From contig JBOFLG010000154.1 in assembly GCA_051657745.1 (NCBI GenBank), forward strand, positions 1 to 26,015: a stretch of DNA of 26,015 nt, given 5' to 3'. Position 1 is the stretch's first letter; each line of letters opens with the position of its first letter. This DNA is from JBOFLG01 sp051657745 (GTDB lineage Bacteria; Actinomycetota; Actinomycetes; Actinomycetales; Dermatophilaceae). Below are positions 14,226 through 21,821 of this stretch, piece after piece. Position numbers and translations under genes: made by a program. A model generated the notes under the pieces. It saw nothing but the letters and a program-made list of their open reading frames with translations. It did no database searches and was not told the DNA's origin.

Positions 14226-15146
14226 TCACGCCGGCGGCCCCGGGTCAGGGCGTCCGAATCCGGCCGGGTCCGAGGTCGCTGAGGACCTCGCGTCGGTCTG
14301 GCAGAGGCCGGAGCCCGTACCGGTCACCCGGTCCGGGCGGGAGTAGAGCGAGAACCGAGGCGGGCGGGCGAAGGCGGCGAGCGTCATCCCCGCCTCGACC
14401 GCCATCGCGACGGCCAGCGAGGTGGGCGCACCAACCGCGAGAACCACTGGGATGCCGGCCACCGCGGCCTTTTGCACGATCTCGAAGCCGGCCCGCGAAC
14501 TGACCACCAGCACGGTCCCGGCCAGTGGTAGCTCGCGGTTCCGCGCGAGCGACCCGACGAGCTTGTCGACGGCATTGTGCCGGCCGACGTCCTCGCGGAC
14601 GGCGAGCAGCTCGCCGTCCGGGGTCGCCAGGCCGGCCGCGTGGACGCCTCCGGTGCGATCGAACACCGGCTGCCGGGCCCGCAGCGACTCGGGGAGCCGC
14701 GCCAGCACCTCCGGTGCGACCTGCACCGGGTCCTCGTCGACAAGGATGCCGGACGACGTGCGCACCGCCTCGACCGATGCCGCTCCACAGATACCGCACC
14801 CGCTGGTGGCCGCCGCCGCTCGCTCGCGGACCGGGCGGCGTAGCTCGGAGCCAGGCCGCACGGTGGCCTGGACGACATTGAAGGTAGGCGCTCCATCGGC
14901 GCCGGTGTCGGTGCAGTGCATCAATCGGGCCACCTCGGTCACCGACGACAGCAGCCCCTCGGTGAGCAGGTACCCCAGGGCGAGGTCGAAGTCATCGCCC
15001 GGAGTGCGCATCGTGGTGGTGACCACCTGGCTGCCGACTCGGATCTCGAGCGGTTCCTCGACAACGACGACATCCGGGCGGCGCCTGAGGGCGCCGCTCT
15101 CGGTGTCGACCCGCACCCGCGGCACTCGTGTCGTCACTGCGCCCAC
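14226..15146 (-). CDS. fdhD: Formate dehydrogenase accessory sulfurtransferase FdhD
   Basis: FdhD carries sulfur from cysteine desulfurase to the molybdenum cofactor of formate dehydrogenase, which is required for its activity. The functional cysteine motif is SGCGICGAAS (Cys117 and Cys120 from this start). Other family blocks are FDLALGYLLTEG, VREDVGRHNAVDKLVG, SSRAGFEIVQKAAVAGIPVV and the C-terminal FARPPRFSLYSRPDRV. The start is uncertain: GTG 15146 gives 306 residues, GTG 15137 three fewer, GTG 15185 thirteen more; none has a strong ribosome site. No formate dehydrogenase gene is in the window. It lies 112 nt upstream of aceE on the same strand and divergent from the PH-domain pair. Confidence 0.93.
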   Translation of the reverse strand: MGAVTTRVPRVRVDTESGALRRRPDVVVVEEPLEIRVGSQVVTTTMRTPGDDFDLALGYLLTEGLLSSVTEVARLMHCTDTGADGAPTFNVVQATVRPGSELRRPVRERAAAATSGCGICGAASVEAVRTSSGILVDEDPVQVAPEVLARLPESLRARQPVFDRTGGVHAAGLATPDGELLAVREDVGRHNAVDKLVGSLARNRELPLAGTVLVVSSRAGFEIVQKAAVAGIPVVLAVGAPTSLAVAMAVEAGMTLAAFARPPRFSLYSRPDRVTGTGSGLCQTDARSSATSDPAGFGRPDPGPPA

Positions 15147-15193
15147 CCGCCCATGGAAGCACACGACGCGTCCGTGAGGGCGCACCGCTGAGG

Positions 15194-15199
15194 CACACT
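15194..15199 (+). promoter_or_regulatory. Weak candidate -10 box for the PH-domain operon
   Basis: CACACT lies 6 nt before GTG 15206, where no ribosome site is visible. It is a poorer TANNNT match than the other cases here. Confidence 0.25.
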
Positions 15200-15205
15200 G
15201 GGCAG

Positions 15206-15730
15206 GTGTCCTCCACGACCCCGCTCGGCCCGCTCGAGCCCGGCGCTGACCAGGTCACCCTGCATGGCGGTACCTTGCCGTGGCGTCCGGTGTCACCGGC
15301 GCTCGCGACCGTGCGGATGGTCAGCCTGGCGATCGCGGTGGTGCCGCTGATCGTCGCCGGCACCGTCGTCGGATTCGTGGTCACCCCGTGGGTGTTCGTC
15401 GGGGTCGGAGCCCTCCTGATGGTGGCTGGGTGGGGCGGGTGGGTGGTGCGGCGGCAGGTGAGCGCGATCAGCTGGGTCGAGCTTGACGAGGAGATCGTCA
15501 TCCGTCGCGGTCGGCTGTTTCGCACGGTGGTCAGCGTGCCCTACGGGCGGTTGCAGTACGTCGACATCCAGTCCGGCCCGCTCGCCCGGGCGTTCGGCAT
15601 CGCGCAGTGCGAGATCCACACCGCGTCTCCCGAGAGCGGGGGCGCCATTCCAGGCTTACCGGTGGCGGAGGCAGAGGCGCTGCGCTCGCGGCTCGCGGCT
15701 CGCGGCGAGGCCCAGCGGGCGGGCCTGTGA
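15206..15730 (+). CDS. Bacterial PH-domain (bPH2/DUF304) membrane protein, YdbS-like
   Basis: This is a 174-residue protein starting at GTG (VSSTTPLGPLEPG). Two hydrophobic segments (residues about 37-58 and 62-82) are followed by a bPH2 domain with the typical block ISWVELDEEIVIRRGRL, VPYGRLQYVDIQSGPLARAFG and IHTASPESGGAIPGL. Bacillus YdbS/YdbT pairs have this layout: a short one-domain protein followed by a longer multi-domain one. The stop overlaps the next gene as GTGA, so the two are translated together and probably act as one membrane complex. The function of the pair is not well established; a link to cell-envelope stress resistance is known only for some homologues. Confidence 0.85.
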   Translation: MSSTTPLGPLEPGADQVTLHGGTLPWRPVSPALATVRMVSLAIAVVPLIVAGTVVGFVVTPWVFVGVGALLMVAGWGGWVVRRQVSAISWVELDEEIVIRRGRLFRTVVSVPYGRLQYVDIQSGPLARAFGIAQCEIHTASPESGGAIPGLPVAEAEALRSRLAARGEAQRAGL

Positions 15731-17361
15731 CCCGGTCGACTCGGCCGTCGCCGAGCCCGGTGGGGGCACCGGACGCGCCGGCGGGTCCGGGCTCCGGGTG
15801 GCAGCGGCTGCATCCGCTCTCTCCGCTCCTGCGCGGCGGTGTCATCGCCGTGGCTGCCCTCGGCTACCTCGCCACCCAGGTGATGGACCGGGTGGTCGGT
15901 TCAGTCGCTCCCGCCATCGGCGACGGACCTATCGACGACCTCGACGACACCGTGCCGGGGATCCCGGACGAAGTGTTCGACCGGCCGCTCCTGGCAGGTG
16001 GTGCCCTGGTCGCGTTCGTCGCGGTCGTGGCGCTGGTGGTCTGGGTCAGCTGGCGGTTCTCGCAGTTCAGGATCAGCAGCGGGCAGGTCGAACTCCGCAC
16101 CGGGGTGCTGTTCCGCCAGCATCGACAGGTGCCGGTGGAGCGGGTCCAGACGGTGGAGCTGTCCCGCCCCGTGCTGGCCCGGCTGATGGGACTGGCGCGG
16201 GTGGTGGTCCAGTCGGCCGGCGGCTCGGACTCGGAGCTGACCCTCGCTTTCCTGTCGGCCACCCGTGCGGATGCCGTTCGCGACCACCTTCTCGATCTCG
16301 CCGGGCGCAGCGACGAACAGTGGGCGGATGACGAGGGGCGGGCGGATGCCGAGCCAGTCAGGGCCGCACCCGAGGTCGCCGGCGCCGCGCCGACCCCCTG
16401 GACGGCACCGTCATCCGCTGACGAGCCGCTGGTCACGGTGCCGAACGGGCGACTGTTCGCGGCCACGATTCTGCACGGGTCCACGCTCGTCCTCGGCGCG
16501 GCCGCCGCGCTGCTCGGTCTCGGTCTCGGGGTCGATCGGTTCGGGGTGATTGCGTTCGGCTCGGTGCCGGCGCTCGTGCCGGCGGTACTCGGCATCGCGG
16601 TGAGCCGCGTGCGTGAGTTGCTCGTGCACGGCAACTTCACGCTCACCGCAGGGCCGGCTGCGCTCCGGGTGCGGCACGGACTTACCGACCTGCGGACGGC
16701 CGCCATCCCGCTGCACCGGGTGCAGGCGGTGGAGATCCTGCAGCCGCGGTGGTGGCGCCACTTCGGCTGGTGGCGCATCCGGGTCAACGTGGCCGGGGTC
16801 GAAGGGGGCCAGGATCAGTCCAACGGGCACACCACGCTCCTGCCGGTGGGCACGCTCGACGACGCCCTCGCCGTGCTGGCCAGGCTCGGCGCCCGCCCCG
16901 ACGACCGACGGTTACACCAGGCACTGACCGGTCTGGGTGGCGAACCGGGGTGGGTGGGGTCGTCGTCCCGGGCTCGGTGGCTCGGCCCGCTGGTGTGGCG
17001 CCGGATCGGCTACGCACTGGGGTCCCGCGCCATCGTCATCCGGTCCGGAGTGCTCACCCGCCGGGCTGTCGTGGTGCCGCACGCCCGGGTCCAGTCCCTC
17101 GCGCTCAGCCAGGGCCCACTGGAGCGGCGGCTTGGCATCGCGAACGCGATCGTCGTCTCGACCCCCGGCCCGGTGACGGCGCGGGTGCCCAACCTCGACC
17201 AGCTCGACGCCGAGAGGTTCCTGGTCGAGGTGGCCGCCCGGGCCCGGACGGCCCGTCGCGGTGGCCCATCGCACGACCCCCCGCAGGTGCGTCCGGTGCC
17301 GGTCGGGAACGATAGAGCCCGAACCCCACTTGCACCGGATCGACCGTGGTTGGTGGACTAG
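15727..17361 (+). CDS. Multi-domain bacterial PH (bPH2/DUF304) membrane protein, YdbT-like
   Basis: This 544-residue protein begins at the GTG that overlaps the previous stop. A Pro/Ser-rich tail precedes hydrophobic segments at about 36-50 and 88-108, and another hydrophobic pair lies at about 240-300. Three bPH2 domains can be read by their repeating signature of a short strand, a Gly turn and a PxxRVQ box: RTGVLFRQHRQVPVERVQTVEL, VRHGLTDLRTAAIPLHRVQAVEI and RSGVLTRRAVVVPHARVQSLAL. This is the expected YdbT architecture. A Pro/Ala/Asp-rich linker separates the first domain from the second membrane pair. The molecular function is unknown. It ends 44 nt before DUF3052. Confidence 0.85.
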   Translation: MTRSTRPSPSPVGAPDAPAGPGSGWQRLHPLSPLLRGGVIAVAALGYLATQVMDRVVGSVAPAIGDGPIDDLDDTVPGIPDEVFDRPLLAGGALVAFVAVVALVVWVSWRFSQFRISSGQVELRTGVLFRQHRQVPVERVQTVELSRPVLARLMGLARVVVQSAGGSDSELTLAFLSATRADAVRDHLLDLAGRSDEQWADDEGRADAEPVRAAPEVAGAAPTPWTAPSSADEPLVTVPNGRLFAATILHGSTLVLGAAAALLGLGLGVDRFGVIAFGSVPALVPAVLGIAVSRVRELLVHGNFTLTAGPAALRVRHGLTDLRTAAIPLHRVQAVEILQPRWWRHFGWWRIRVNVAGVEGGQDQSNGHTTLLPVGTLDDALAVLARLGARPDDRRLHQALTGLGGEPGWVGSSSRARWLGPLVWRRIGYALGSRAIVIRSGVLTRRAVVVPHARVQSLALSQGPLERRLGIANAIVVSTPGPVTARVPNLDQLDAERFLVEVAARARTARRGGPSHDPPQVRPVPVGNDRARTPLAPDRPWLVD

Positions 17362-17405
17362 GCCCCGACGAGCAGGGTCGTCGCAATCAGAAAGAGGTGT
17401 ACGAC

Positions 17406-17846
17406 GTGAATAACCCCGCCCCGCACTCGGTGGATTCCGGGTCGACCGGCGACGGTGCCGTGGAGCGATTGGGCTTCTCCCGCGAGCACGTCGTGCAGGA
17501 GTTCGGGTACGACTCCGACGTCGATGACGACTTCCGCTTCGCGGTCGAGGACGCCTGTGGTGCCGAGATCGAGGACGACGACTACACGGGCGGGGCCGAC
17601 GCGGTGCTGCTCTGGTGGCGCGACGACGACGGTGATCTCGGTGATGCGTTGGTCGACATGGTCGGGGTCCTCGACGACGGCGGCTTCGTGGTGCTGCTCA
17701 CCTCACGCGGTGGCACCGAGGTCGACGCCAGCGAGGTGGAGGAAGCGGCGGTGACCGCCGGACTGCACCTCTCCGGGACCCTCACCGTCGGCGCAGGGTG
17801 GCGTGCCCACCGGCTGGTGGCCCCGAAGGGCCCGGCCCGCCGGTGA
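17406..17846 (+). CDS. DUF3052 family protein
   Basis: This very acidic 146-residue protein has a start at GTG (VNNPAPHSVDSG), with AGAGG about 8 nt upstream. The conserved part runs from AVERLGFSREHVVQEFGYDSDVDDDFRFAVEDACG through DAVLLWWRDDDGDLGDALVDMVGVLDDGGFVVLLTSRGG to GTLTVGAGWRAHRLVAPKG. I recognise DUF3052, an actinobacterial family (Rv2239c in Mycobacterium tuberculosis) next to ahpE, exactly as here (28 nt gap). It shows no catalytic motif I can name. The fold suggestion (a methyltransferase-like Rossmann remnant, from the DAVLLWW/GFVVLLTS strands) is only an impression. The function is unknown. Confidence 0.88.
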   Translation: MNNPAPHSVDSGSTGDGAVERLGFSREHVVQEFGYDSDVDDDFRFAVEDACGAEIEDDDYTGGADAVLLWWRDDDGDLGDALVDMVGVLDDGGFVVLLTSRGGTEVDASEVEEAAVTAGLHLSGTLTVGAGWRAHRLVAPKGPARR

Positions 17847-17873
17847 GCTCGGCCGGGCTGGCAGGATGACGCC

Positions 17874-18353
17874 ATGCCCGACTCCGCGCCCACCCCGCTC
17901 GCTGTCGGCGCGGTGGCGCCGGACTTCACCCTGCGCGATCAGAACGGTGGCGACGTCACCCTCTCGGCGCTGACCGCCGAGAAGAACGTCGTGGTGGTCT
18001 TCTACCCATTCGCGTTCTCCGGGATCTGCACCGGTGAACTCGACGAGATCCGGGACCACCTCGAGCGGTTCGTCTCCGACGACCTTCAGGTGCTGTGCGT
18101 GTCCTGTGACCCGATGTTCACGCTGCGGGCGTGGGCCGACATCCAGGGCTACTTCTTCCCGCTGCTCGCTGACCACTGGCCGCACGGCGAGGTGGCGCAC
18201 GCGTTCGGCGTGCTCGACCCGGCGATGGGTGCGCCGATCCGCGGCACCTTCCTCATCGGGCGCGACGGCGTGGTCCGGTGGGTCCTGGTCAACGGGCCGG
18301 GGGAGCGGCGGGACTTTTCGGCCCTCCCCGCCGCGGTTGCCGCGCTGCGGTGA
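17874..18353 (+). CDS. ahpE: Peroxiredoxin, AhpE type
   Basis: This 159-residue thiol peroxidase reduces hydroperoxides in the cytoplasm. The peroxidatic Cys52 sits in PFAFSGICTGEL, matching the PxxxS/TxxC active site (Pro45, Ser49). The conserved Arg follows in APIRGTFLIGRDGVVRWV. FSGIC and GELDEIRDH are close to mycobacterial AhpE, a one-Cys peroxiredoxin; further cysteines occur in VLCVSCDP, so a two-Cys cycle is not excluded. It follows DUF3052, as in mycobacteria. The ATG is preceded by CAGGAT at 6 nt and has no clear ribosome site, so initiation may be leaderless or coupled. Confidence 0.93.
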   Translation: MPDSAPTPLAVGAVAPDFTLRDQNGGDVTLSALTAEKNVVVVFYPFAFSGICTGELDEIRDHLERFVSDDLQVLCVSCDPMFTLRAWADIQGYFFPLLADHWPHGEVAHAFGVLDPAMGAPIRGTFLIGRDGVVRWVLVNGPGERRDFSALPAAVAALR

Positions 18354-18374
18354 GCCCACATCAGGGCCACGGTG

Positions 18375-18403
18375 TGTCCAGGGTGCGGCGCACCTGACAC
18401 AAT
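18375..18403 (+). promoter_or_regulatory. Possible tRNA-Val promoter
   Basis: CACAAT (18398-18403) is a fair -10 box, 36 nt before the tRNA. A weak -35 (TGTCCA, 18375-18380) lies 17 nt upstream. It would also drive the Nif3 operon. Confidence 0.3.
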
Positions 18404-18439
18404 GTGCGGCGGCGCCGTCGGGTCACTCGCCGGCGGCCG

Positions 18440-18512
18440 GGGCCTGTAGCTCAGCTGGTAGAGCGCCGCGTTTACACCGCGTAGGTCGTCGGTTCGATCC
18501 CGGCCGGGCCCA
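18440..18512 (+). tRNA. tRNA-Val (anticodon TAC)
   Basis: The 73-nt cloverleaf has acceptor GGGCCTG/CGGGCCC (one T-G pair) and D-arm GCTC-AGCTGGTA-GAGC. Anticodon arm CCGCG-TTTACAC-CGCGT has one mismatch at its base and anticodon TAC; the T-arm is GTCGG-TTCGATC-CCGGC and the discriminator is A. No CCA is encoded. The next gene's ATG begins at 18514, one nucleotide after the mature tRNA end. Confidence 0.95.
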
Positions 18513-18513
18513 C

Positions 18514-19368
18514 ATGACCGACCTCGCAGCCCCACCGAGCCTGGATCAGGTGCTGGAGGTGGTCGAACGGCTCTGGCCGCCGCAGACCGCGCAGTCGTGG
18601 GACCGGGTCGGGCTGGTCACCGGCGACCGTGGCCAGCCGGTACGTCGGCTGCACCTGGCCGTCGACCCGACGTTGGCCGTGGTCGAGGAAGCCCGCGACC
18701 TCGGCGCCGACCTGCTGCTGGTGCACCATCCGCTGCTGCTGCGCGGCGTGCACTCGGTGGCCACCAGCACGGCCAAGGGCGCGAGCGTGACCTCGCTGGT
18801 CGTCGGCCAGGTGGCGCTCTATGTGGCGCACACCAACGCCGACATCGCTGCCGAGGGCGTGTCCGAGGCGCTCGCGGATGCCGCCGGGCTCGGCCCGCGT
18901 ACGCCGCTCACCGTGGCCGAAGGGCAGCCGCTCGGTCGGGTCGGTGACCTGGCGGAGCACACCACCCTGCGTGACTTCGTCGAGGCGCTGGCCGCGCGGC
19001 TGCCACGCGCGGCAGGCGGCATCCGGGTTGCCGGGCCCGGCGATGCACAGGTGCGCCGGGTAGCGGTGGCTGGCGGTGCCGGGGATGACCTGTTCGACGC
19101 TGTCCGTGACAGCGGCGCCGAGGTGTACGTCACCGCCGATCTGCGGCATCACCCTGCACTCGAGGCTCGGGAGGAGGCCCGCGGTGGGCCGCCGTACCTC
19201 GTGGATGCCGGCCACTGGGCCAGTGAACATGTGTGGCTGGCCCGCGCCGAGCGAGCACTGCGTGCCCACCTCGGCAACGCCGCGGCTAGGGTGGAGATCC
19301 ACATCAGCACAGTGCGCACCGACCCGTGGACCTTCGTGGTCGGTGCCTCCCAGGGAGGGATGCCGTGA
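18514..19368 (+). CDS. Nif3-like dinuclear metal centre protein
   Basis: This 284-residue protein is of the Nif3/YqfO family (homologous to Rv2230c). Family blocks are LWPPQTAQSWDRVGLVTGD near the start, the metal-binding LLLVHHPLLLRG, then AHTNADIAAEGVSEALADAAGL, and the C-terminal GGAGDDLFDAVRDSGAEVYVTADLRHHPALEA and LVDAGHWASEHVW. The insert seen in longer YqfO proteins is absent. The start MTDLAAPPS matches the family start and leaves only one base after tRNA-Val, so no ribosome site is possible outside the tRNA. It heads a four-gene run; its stop overlaps the next gene (GTGA). The function is uncertain; GTP cyclohydrolase I type 2 annotations of this family are doubtful. Confidence 0.92.
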   Translation: MTDLAAPPSLDQVLEVVERLWPPQTAQSWDRVGLVTGDRGQPVRRLHLAVDPTLAVVEEARDLGADLLLVHHPLLLRGVHSVATSTAKGASVTSLVVGQVALYVAHTNADIAAEGVSEALADAAGLGPRTPLTVAEGQPLGRVGDLAEHTTLRDFVEALAARLPRAAGGIRVAGPGDAQVRRVAVAGGAGDDLFDAVRDSGAEVYVTADLRHHPALEAREEARGGPPYLVDAGHWASEHVWLARAERALRAHLGNAAARVEIHISTVRTDPWTFVVGASQGGMP

Positions 19369-20105
19369 ACGCCGACTCGGCCCGCCAACAGCGCCTGCTC
19401 GGTCTCCAGGCCATCGACACCCGACTCGATCAACTCGCTCACGCGCGAGCGACCCTGCCGCAGCTCGCCGAACTCGCCGACCTCCAGGGCAAGGCCCGGT
19501 TGCTCGACGACCAGTTGGTACGCACCCGCACCGAGCTCGGTGACGTCCAGCGCGAGGTTGCCAAGGCCGATGCCGACGTGCAGTTGGTCCGTGATCGGGC
19601 GGCGCGCAACCAGGCTCGTCTCGATGCCGGCACCGGCACCGCCAAGGACCTCCAGGCCCTGCAGCACGAGCTCGAGTCACTGGCGCGACGGCAGACCGAA
19701 CTGGAAGATGTCGAGCTCGAGGTCATGGAGCGGGTCGATGCCGCTGAACGCGACCTGGCCGAGTTGGAGCGTGGCCGGTCCGAGCTCGCCGAACGGATCA
19801 CCGCCCTCGAGGCCGCCCGCGACGCCGCGGTCGCCACCCTGGACGCCGAGGCGGCCGAGATCGGCGGGCCGCGGCCGGTGGTGGCCGGCGAGGTGGGCGG
19901 GGATCTCCTGGCGCTCTACGAAAAGGTCCGGGCGTCATCCGGGGGCACCGGCGCTGCGGCGCTGCGTCAGCGGCGCTGCCTCGGGTGCCAGCTCGAGCTG
20001 AACTCGGTTGACCTCCAACGCATCCGGGATGCCGCGCCCGACGAGGTGCTCCGCTGCGAGGAGTGCCGCCGGATCCTCGTGCGTACCCCCGAGTCGGGCC
20101 TGTGA
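19365..20105 (+). CDS. Coiled-coil protein with C-terminal C4 zinc ribbon (Rv2229c-like)
   Basis: This 246-residue protein has a GTG start overlapping the Nif3 stop, with GGAGGG 5 nt upstream. Residues about 5-170 are a long heptad-rich helical hairpin rich in Leu/Ala/Glu/Arg (for example QLAELADLQGKARLLDDQLV and DVQREVAKADADVQLVRDRA). The C-terminus carries two CxxC pairs, RCLGCQLELNS and LRCEECRRIL, forming a zinc ribbon. I recognise the actinobacterial Rv2229c/CT398-like family. It regularly sits between the Nif3 and RNase H genes, as here (GTGA overlap downstream), which suggests a nucleic-acid role. The molecular function is not known to me. Confidence 0.9.
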   Translation: MNADSARQQRLLGLQAIDTRLDQLAHARATLPQLAELADLQGKARLLDDQLVRTRTELGDVQREVAKADADVQLVRDRAARNQARLDAGTGTAKDLQALQHELESLARRQTELEDVELEVMERVDAAERDLAELERGRSELAERITALEAARDAAVATLDAEAAEIGGPRPVVAGEVGGDLLALYEKVRASSGGTGAAALRQRRCLGCQLELNSVDLQRIRDAAPDEVLRCEECRRILVRTPESGL

Positions 20106-20548
20106 GCCGCCGGCTGACCGTCGAGGCCGACGGTGGTTCGCGCGGCAACCCGGGTATCGCCGGGTACGGCGCGCTGGTGCGCGACACCGATACTGGCGCC
20201 CTGCTCGCCGAGCGTGCGGAGCCGCTCGGCAGGGCGTCCAACAACGTTGCCGAGTACCGCGGGCTGATTGCCGGCCTGTCGGCCGTGGTCGCGCTCGACC
20301 CGAGCGCCGAGGTGCTGGTGCGAATGGACTCCAAGCTCGTCGTGGAACAGATGTCGGGCCGGTGGAAGATCAAGCACCCGGACATGCGGGCGCTCGCGCT
20401 CGAGGCCCGCGAGGTGGCGCGCCGTATCTCGGACGGCGGTGGGTCGGTGCGCTACACGTGGATTCCGCGCGCCGAGAACGCCGCCGCCGATGCGCTCTCC
20501 AACGTCGCAATGGACGGCCGCACCGTCGACCGCGGACACGGCGGCTGA
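20102..20548 (+). CDS. RNase HI-family ribonuclease (RNase H half of the usual RNase H/phosphatase fusion)
   Basis: This 148-residue domain cleaves RNA in RNA-DNA hybrids. The four acidic catalytic residues are visible: Asp10 (VEADGGSRGNPG), Glu51 (NNVAEYRGL), Asp76 (RMDSKLVVEQMSG) and Asp130 (RAENAAADALSN). GTG 20102 overlaps the zinc-ribbon stop. In Mycobacterium (Rv2228c) and many actinobacteria this domain is the N-terminal half of one protein with a histidine phosphatase. Here a TGA at 20546-20548 ends it, and the phosphatase ORF resumes in the same frame two codons later. It is catalytically complete on its own. Confidence 0.92.
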   Translation: MSRRLTVEADGGSRGNPGIAGYGALVRDTDTGALLAERAEPLGRASNNVAEYRGLIAGLSAVVALDPSAEVLVRMDSKLVVEQMSGRWKIKHPDMRALALEAREVARRISDGGGSVRYTWIPRAENAAADALSNVAMDGRTVDRGHGG

Positions 20549-20551
20549 CCG

Positions 20552-21361
20552 ATGCCCGAAGCGGTCCCGGCGCCGGATGCCGCGTCACCCGGCTCAGCGT
20601 CACCCGGCTCAGCGTCTTCCGGCTCAGCGTCATCCGGCTCAGCGTCATCCGGCTCGGCGTCATCCGGCGCCAGCAGTGGTCGACCTGGGCCCGATCAGGC
20701 AGTGGCCGTCGCGGCGCGGGTCGGCCTCGGCACCCGGCCAGCTCACCTCGGTGCCCCGGCAGCCCGGGTGCTGCTGGTGCGCCATGGAGTCACGGACTTC
20801 ACCACCGAGGGGCGGATCGACGGGCGAGGTGGGTTCGATCCGTCGCTCAGCGCCGCGGGGCAGGCACAGGCTGCGGCCGCCGGGCAGTTGGTCGCCGCGG
20901 TGGTTCAGGACGAGCCGGCCCGGGTCGTCACATCGTCGCTGGCGCGGGCGGTGCAGACCGGTTCGGCGGTGGCCGCGGCGCTCGGAGTGGGTGCCTGCGT
21001 CGACCCCGACTGGGATGAGCAGTCCTTCGGGGACTGGGACGGCCGCACCTTCCGCGAGATGATCGAGGACGAACCCGACGGCATCCAGGCGTTGCGCACC
21101 GACGCCGGTTACCGCCCGCCCGGCGGCGAAACTCACCATGAACTTGTCGCCCGAGTGGTGCCCGCGTGGAACCGCGCGGTCGCCGCCGGCGGCACCACCG
21201 TCGTGGTCTGTCACCGCAAGCCGATCCTGGTGGTCCTCGCCGAACTGCTCGGCCTCTCTCACGAGCGGGCCTGGCGGCTCGCCACCGCACCGGGCTCGCT
21301 CACCGCGGTTGAGGTCTGGGATGACGGCGAACTCTCGGTGCTCTTCACCAACCGCACCTGA
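20552..21361 (+). CDS. Histidine phosphatase (phosphoglycerate mutase-like), phosphatase half of a split RNase H/phosphatase
   Basis: This 269-residue protein starts at an ATG 3 nt after the RNase H stop, in the same reading frame. Residues about 11-43 are a Ser/Gly/Ala linker made by a 15-bp DNA repeat. The phosphatase domain begins at VLLVRHGVTDF with catalytic His78 in RHG. The second-site segments are SSLARAVQTG, DEQSFGDWDGRTF and VVVCHRKPILVVL (His of the last motif). In relatives this domain acts on small phosphate esters; in cobalamin-producing organisms it can serve as alpha-ribazole phosphatase (CobC-like). The substrate here is unknown. No good ribosome site is visible, so termination-reinitiation or stop read-through is likely. 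Confidence 0.9.
   Translation: MPEAVPAPDAASPGSASPGSASSGSASSGSASSGSASSGASSGRPGPDQAVAVAARVGLGTRPAHLGAPAARVLLVRHGVTDFTTEGRIDGRGGFDPSLSAAGQAQAAAAGQLVAAVVQDEPARVVTSSLARAVQTGSAVAAALGVGACVDPDWDEQSFGDWDGRTFREMIEDEPDGIQALRTDAGYRPPGGETHHELVARVVPAWNRAVAAGGTTVVVCHRKPILVVLAELLGLSHERAWRLATAPGSLTAVEVWDDGELSVLFTNRT
20582..20671 (+). repeat. 15-bp tandem repeat encoding the phosphatase linker
   Basis: There are six contiguous units of gcgtcatccggctca (variants cacccgg and cttccgg), 20582-20671, encoding SASSG/SASPG pentapeptides. Copy number is likely to vary between strains. Confidence 0.9.
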
Positions 21362-21392
21362 GACGTCTCCGACTCCGGCGTGCATATGCACC

Positions 21393-21398
21393 TACGCT
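21393..21398 (+). promoter_or_regulatory. Candidate -10 box for a leaderless rhodanese-metZ transcript
   Basis: TACGCT stands 7 nt before ATG 21406. The 44-nt gap has no ribosome site, and the upstream stop is too far away for coupling. Confidence 0.5.
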
Positions 21399-21405
21399 GG
21401 CTTCT

Positions 21406-21819
21406 ATGACTTATGCCGGAGACGTCACACCCGCAGCGGCATTCGCCGCGGTCACCACTGACCCCGAGGCGCTGCTGGTCGACGTCCGTACCCATGCGGA
21501 ATGGACGTACGTCGGCGTGCCCGCAGTGACCGGCGAGGGGCGTGACGTCGTGTTCGCGCAGTGGTCGGGGTACCCCGGAGGCGCCCGCAATGACGGGTTC
21601 GTCGATGAGGTGCGGGCGGCCGGTGCTGAGCCAGGGCGTCCGGTGTACCTGCTGTGCCGCAGCGGAGTCCGCTCCGTGGCGGCGGCCCAGGCGCTGACCG
21701 CGGCCGGCCTCGGACCGGCGTACAACGTGCTCGACGGCTTCGAGGGCCCGCATGATGCTGCGGGGCATCGCACCGTCTCGGGCTGGAAGAACTCCGGCCT
21801 GCCGTGGCGGCAGGGCTGA
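21406..21819 (+). CDS. Rhodanese-like sulfurtransferase
   Basis: This 137-residue single-domain rhodanese has catalytic Cys84 in the loop LLCRSGVRS and the upstream family block LLVDVRTHAEW. The C-terminal part reads AYNVLDGFEGPHDAAGHRTVSGWKNSGLPW, a form common in rhodaneses paired with methionine genes. It moves sulfane sulfur between carriers in the cytoplasm. The stop lies 2 nt before the metZ ATG, and the same pair is found as Rv0390-Rv0391 in mycobacteria. It may supply or recycle sulfide for MetZ; this role is inferred from neighbourhood. Confidence 0.93.
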   Translation: MTYAGDVTPAAAFAAVTTDPEALLVDVRTHAEWTYVGVPAVTGEGRDVVFAQWSGYPGGARNDGFVDEVRAAGAEPGRPVYLLCRSGVRSVAAAQALTAAGLGPAYNVLDGFEGPHDAAGHRTVSGWKNSGLPWRQG

Positions 21820-21821
21820 CC

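Noticed and set aside
12836..14503. 555-codon plus-strand ORF opposite aceE
   Set aside because: High-GC antisense shadow; it has no recognisable domain and aceE is unambiguous.
18440..18512. tRNA-Val considered as a phage or island attachment site
   Set aside because: No integrase, no repeated tRNA 3' end in the window, and conserved housekeeping genes follow directly.
20582..20671. Short repeats considered as iterons or CRISPR
   Set aside because: 15-bp units lie inside a coding sequence and encode a Ser/Gly linker.
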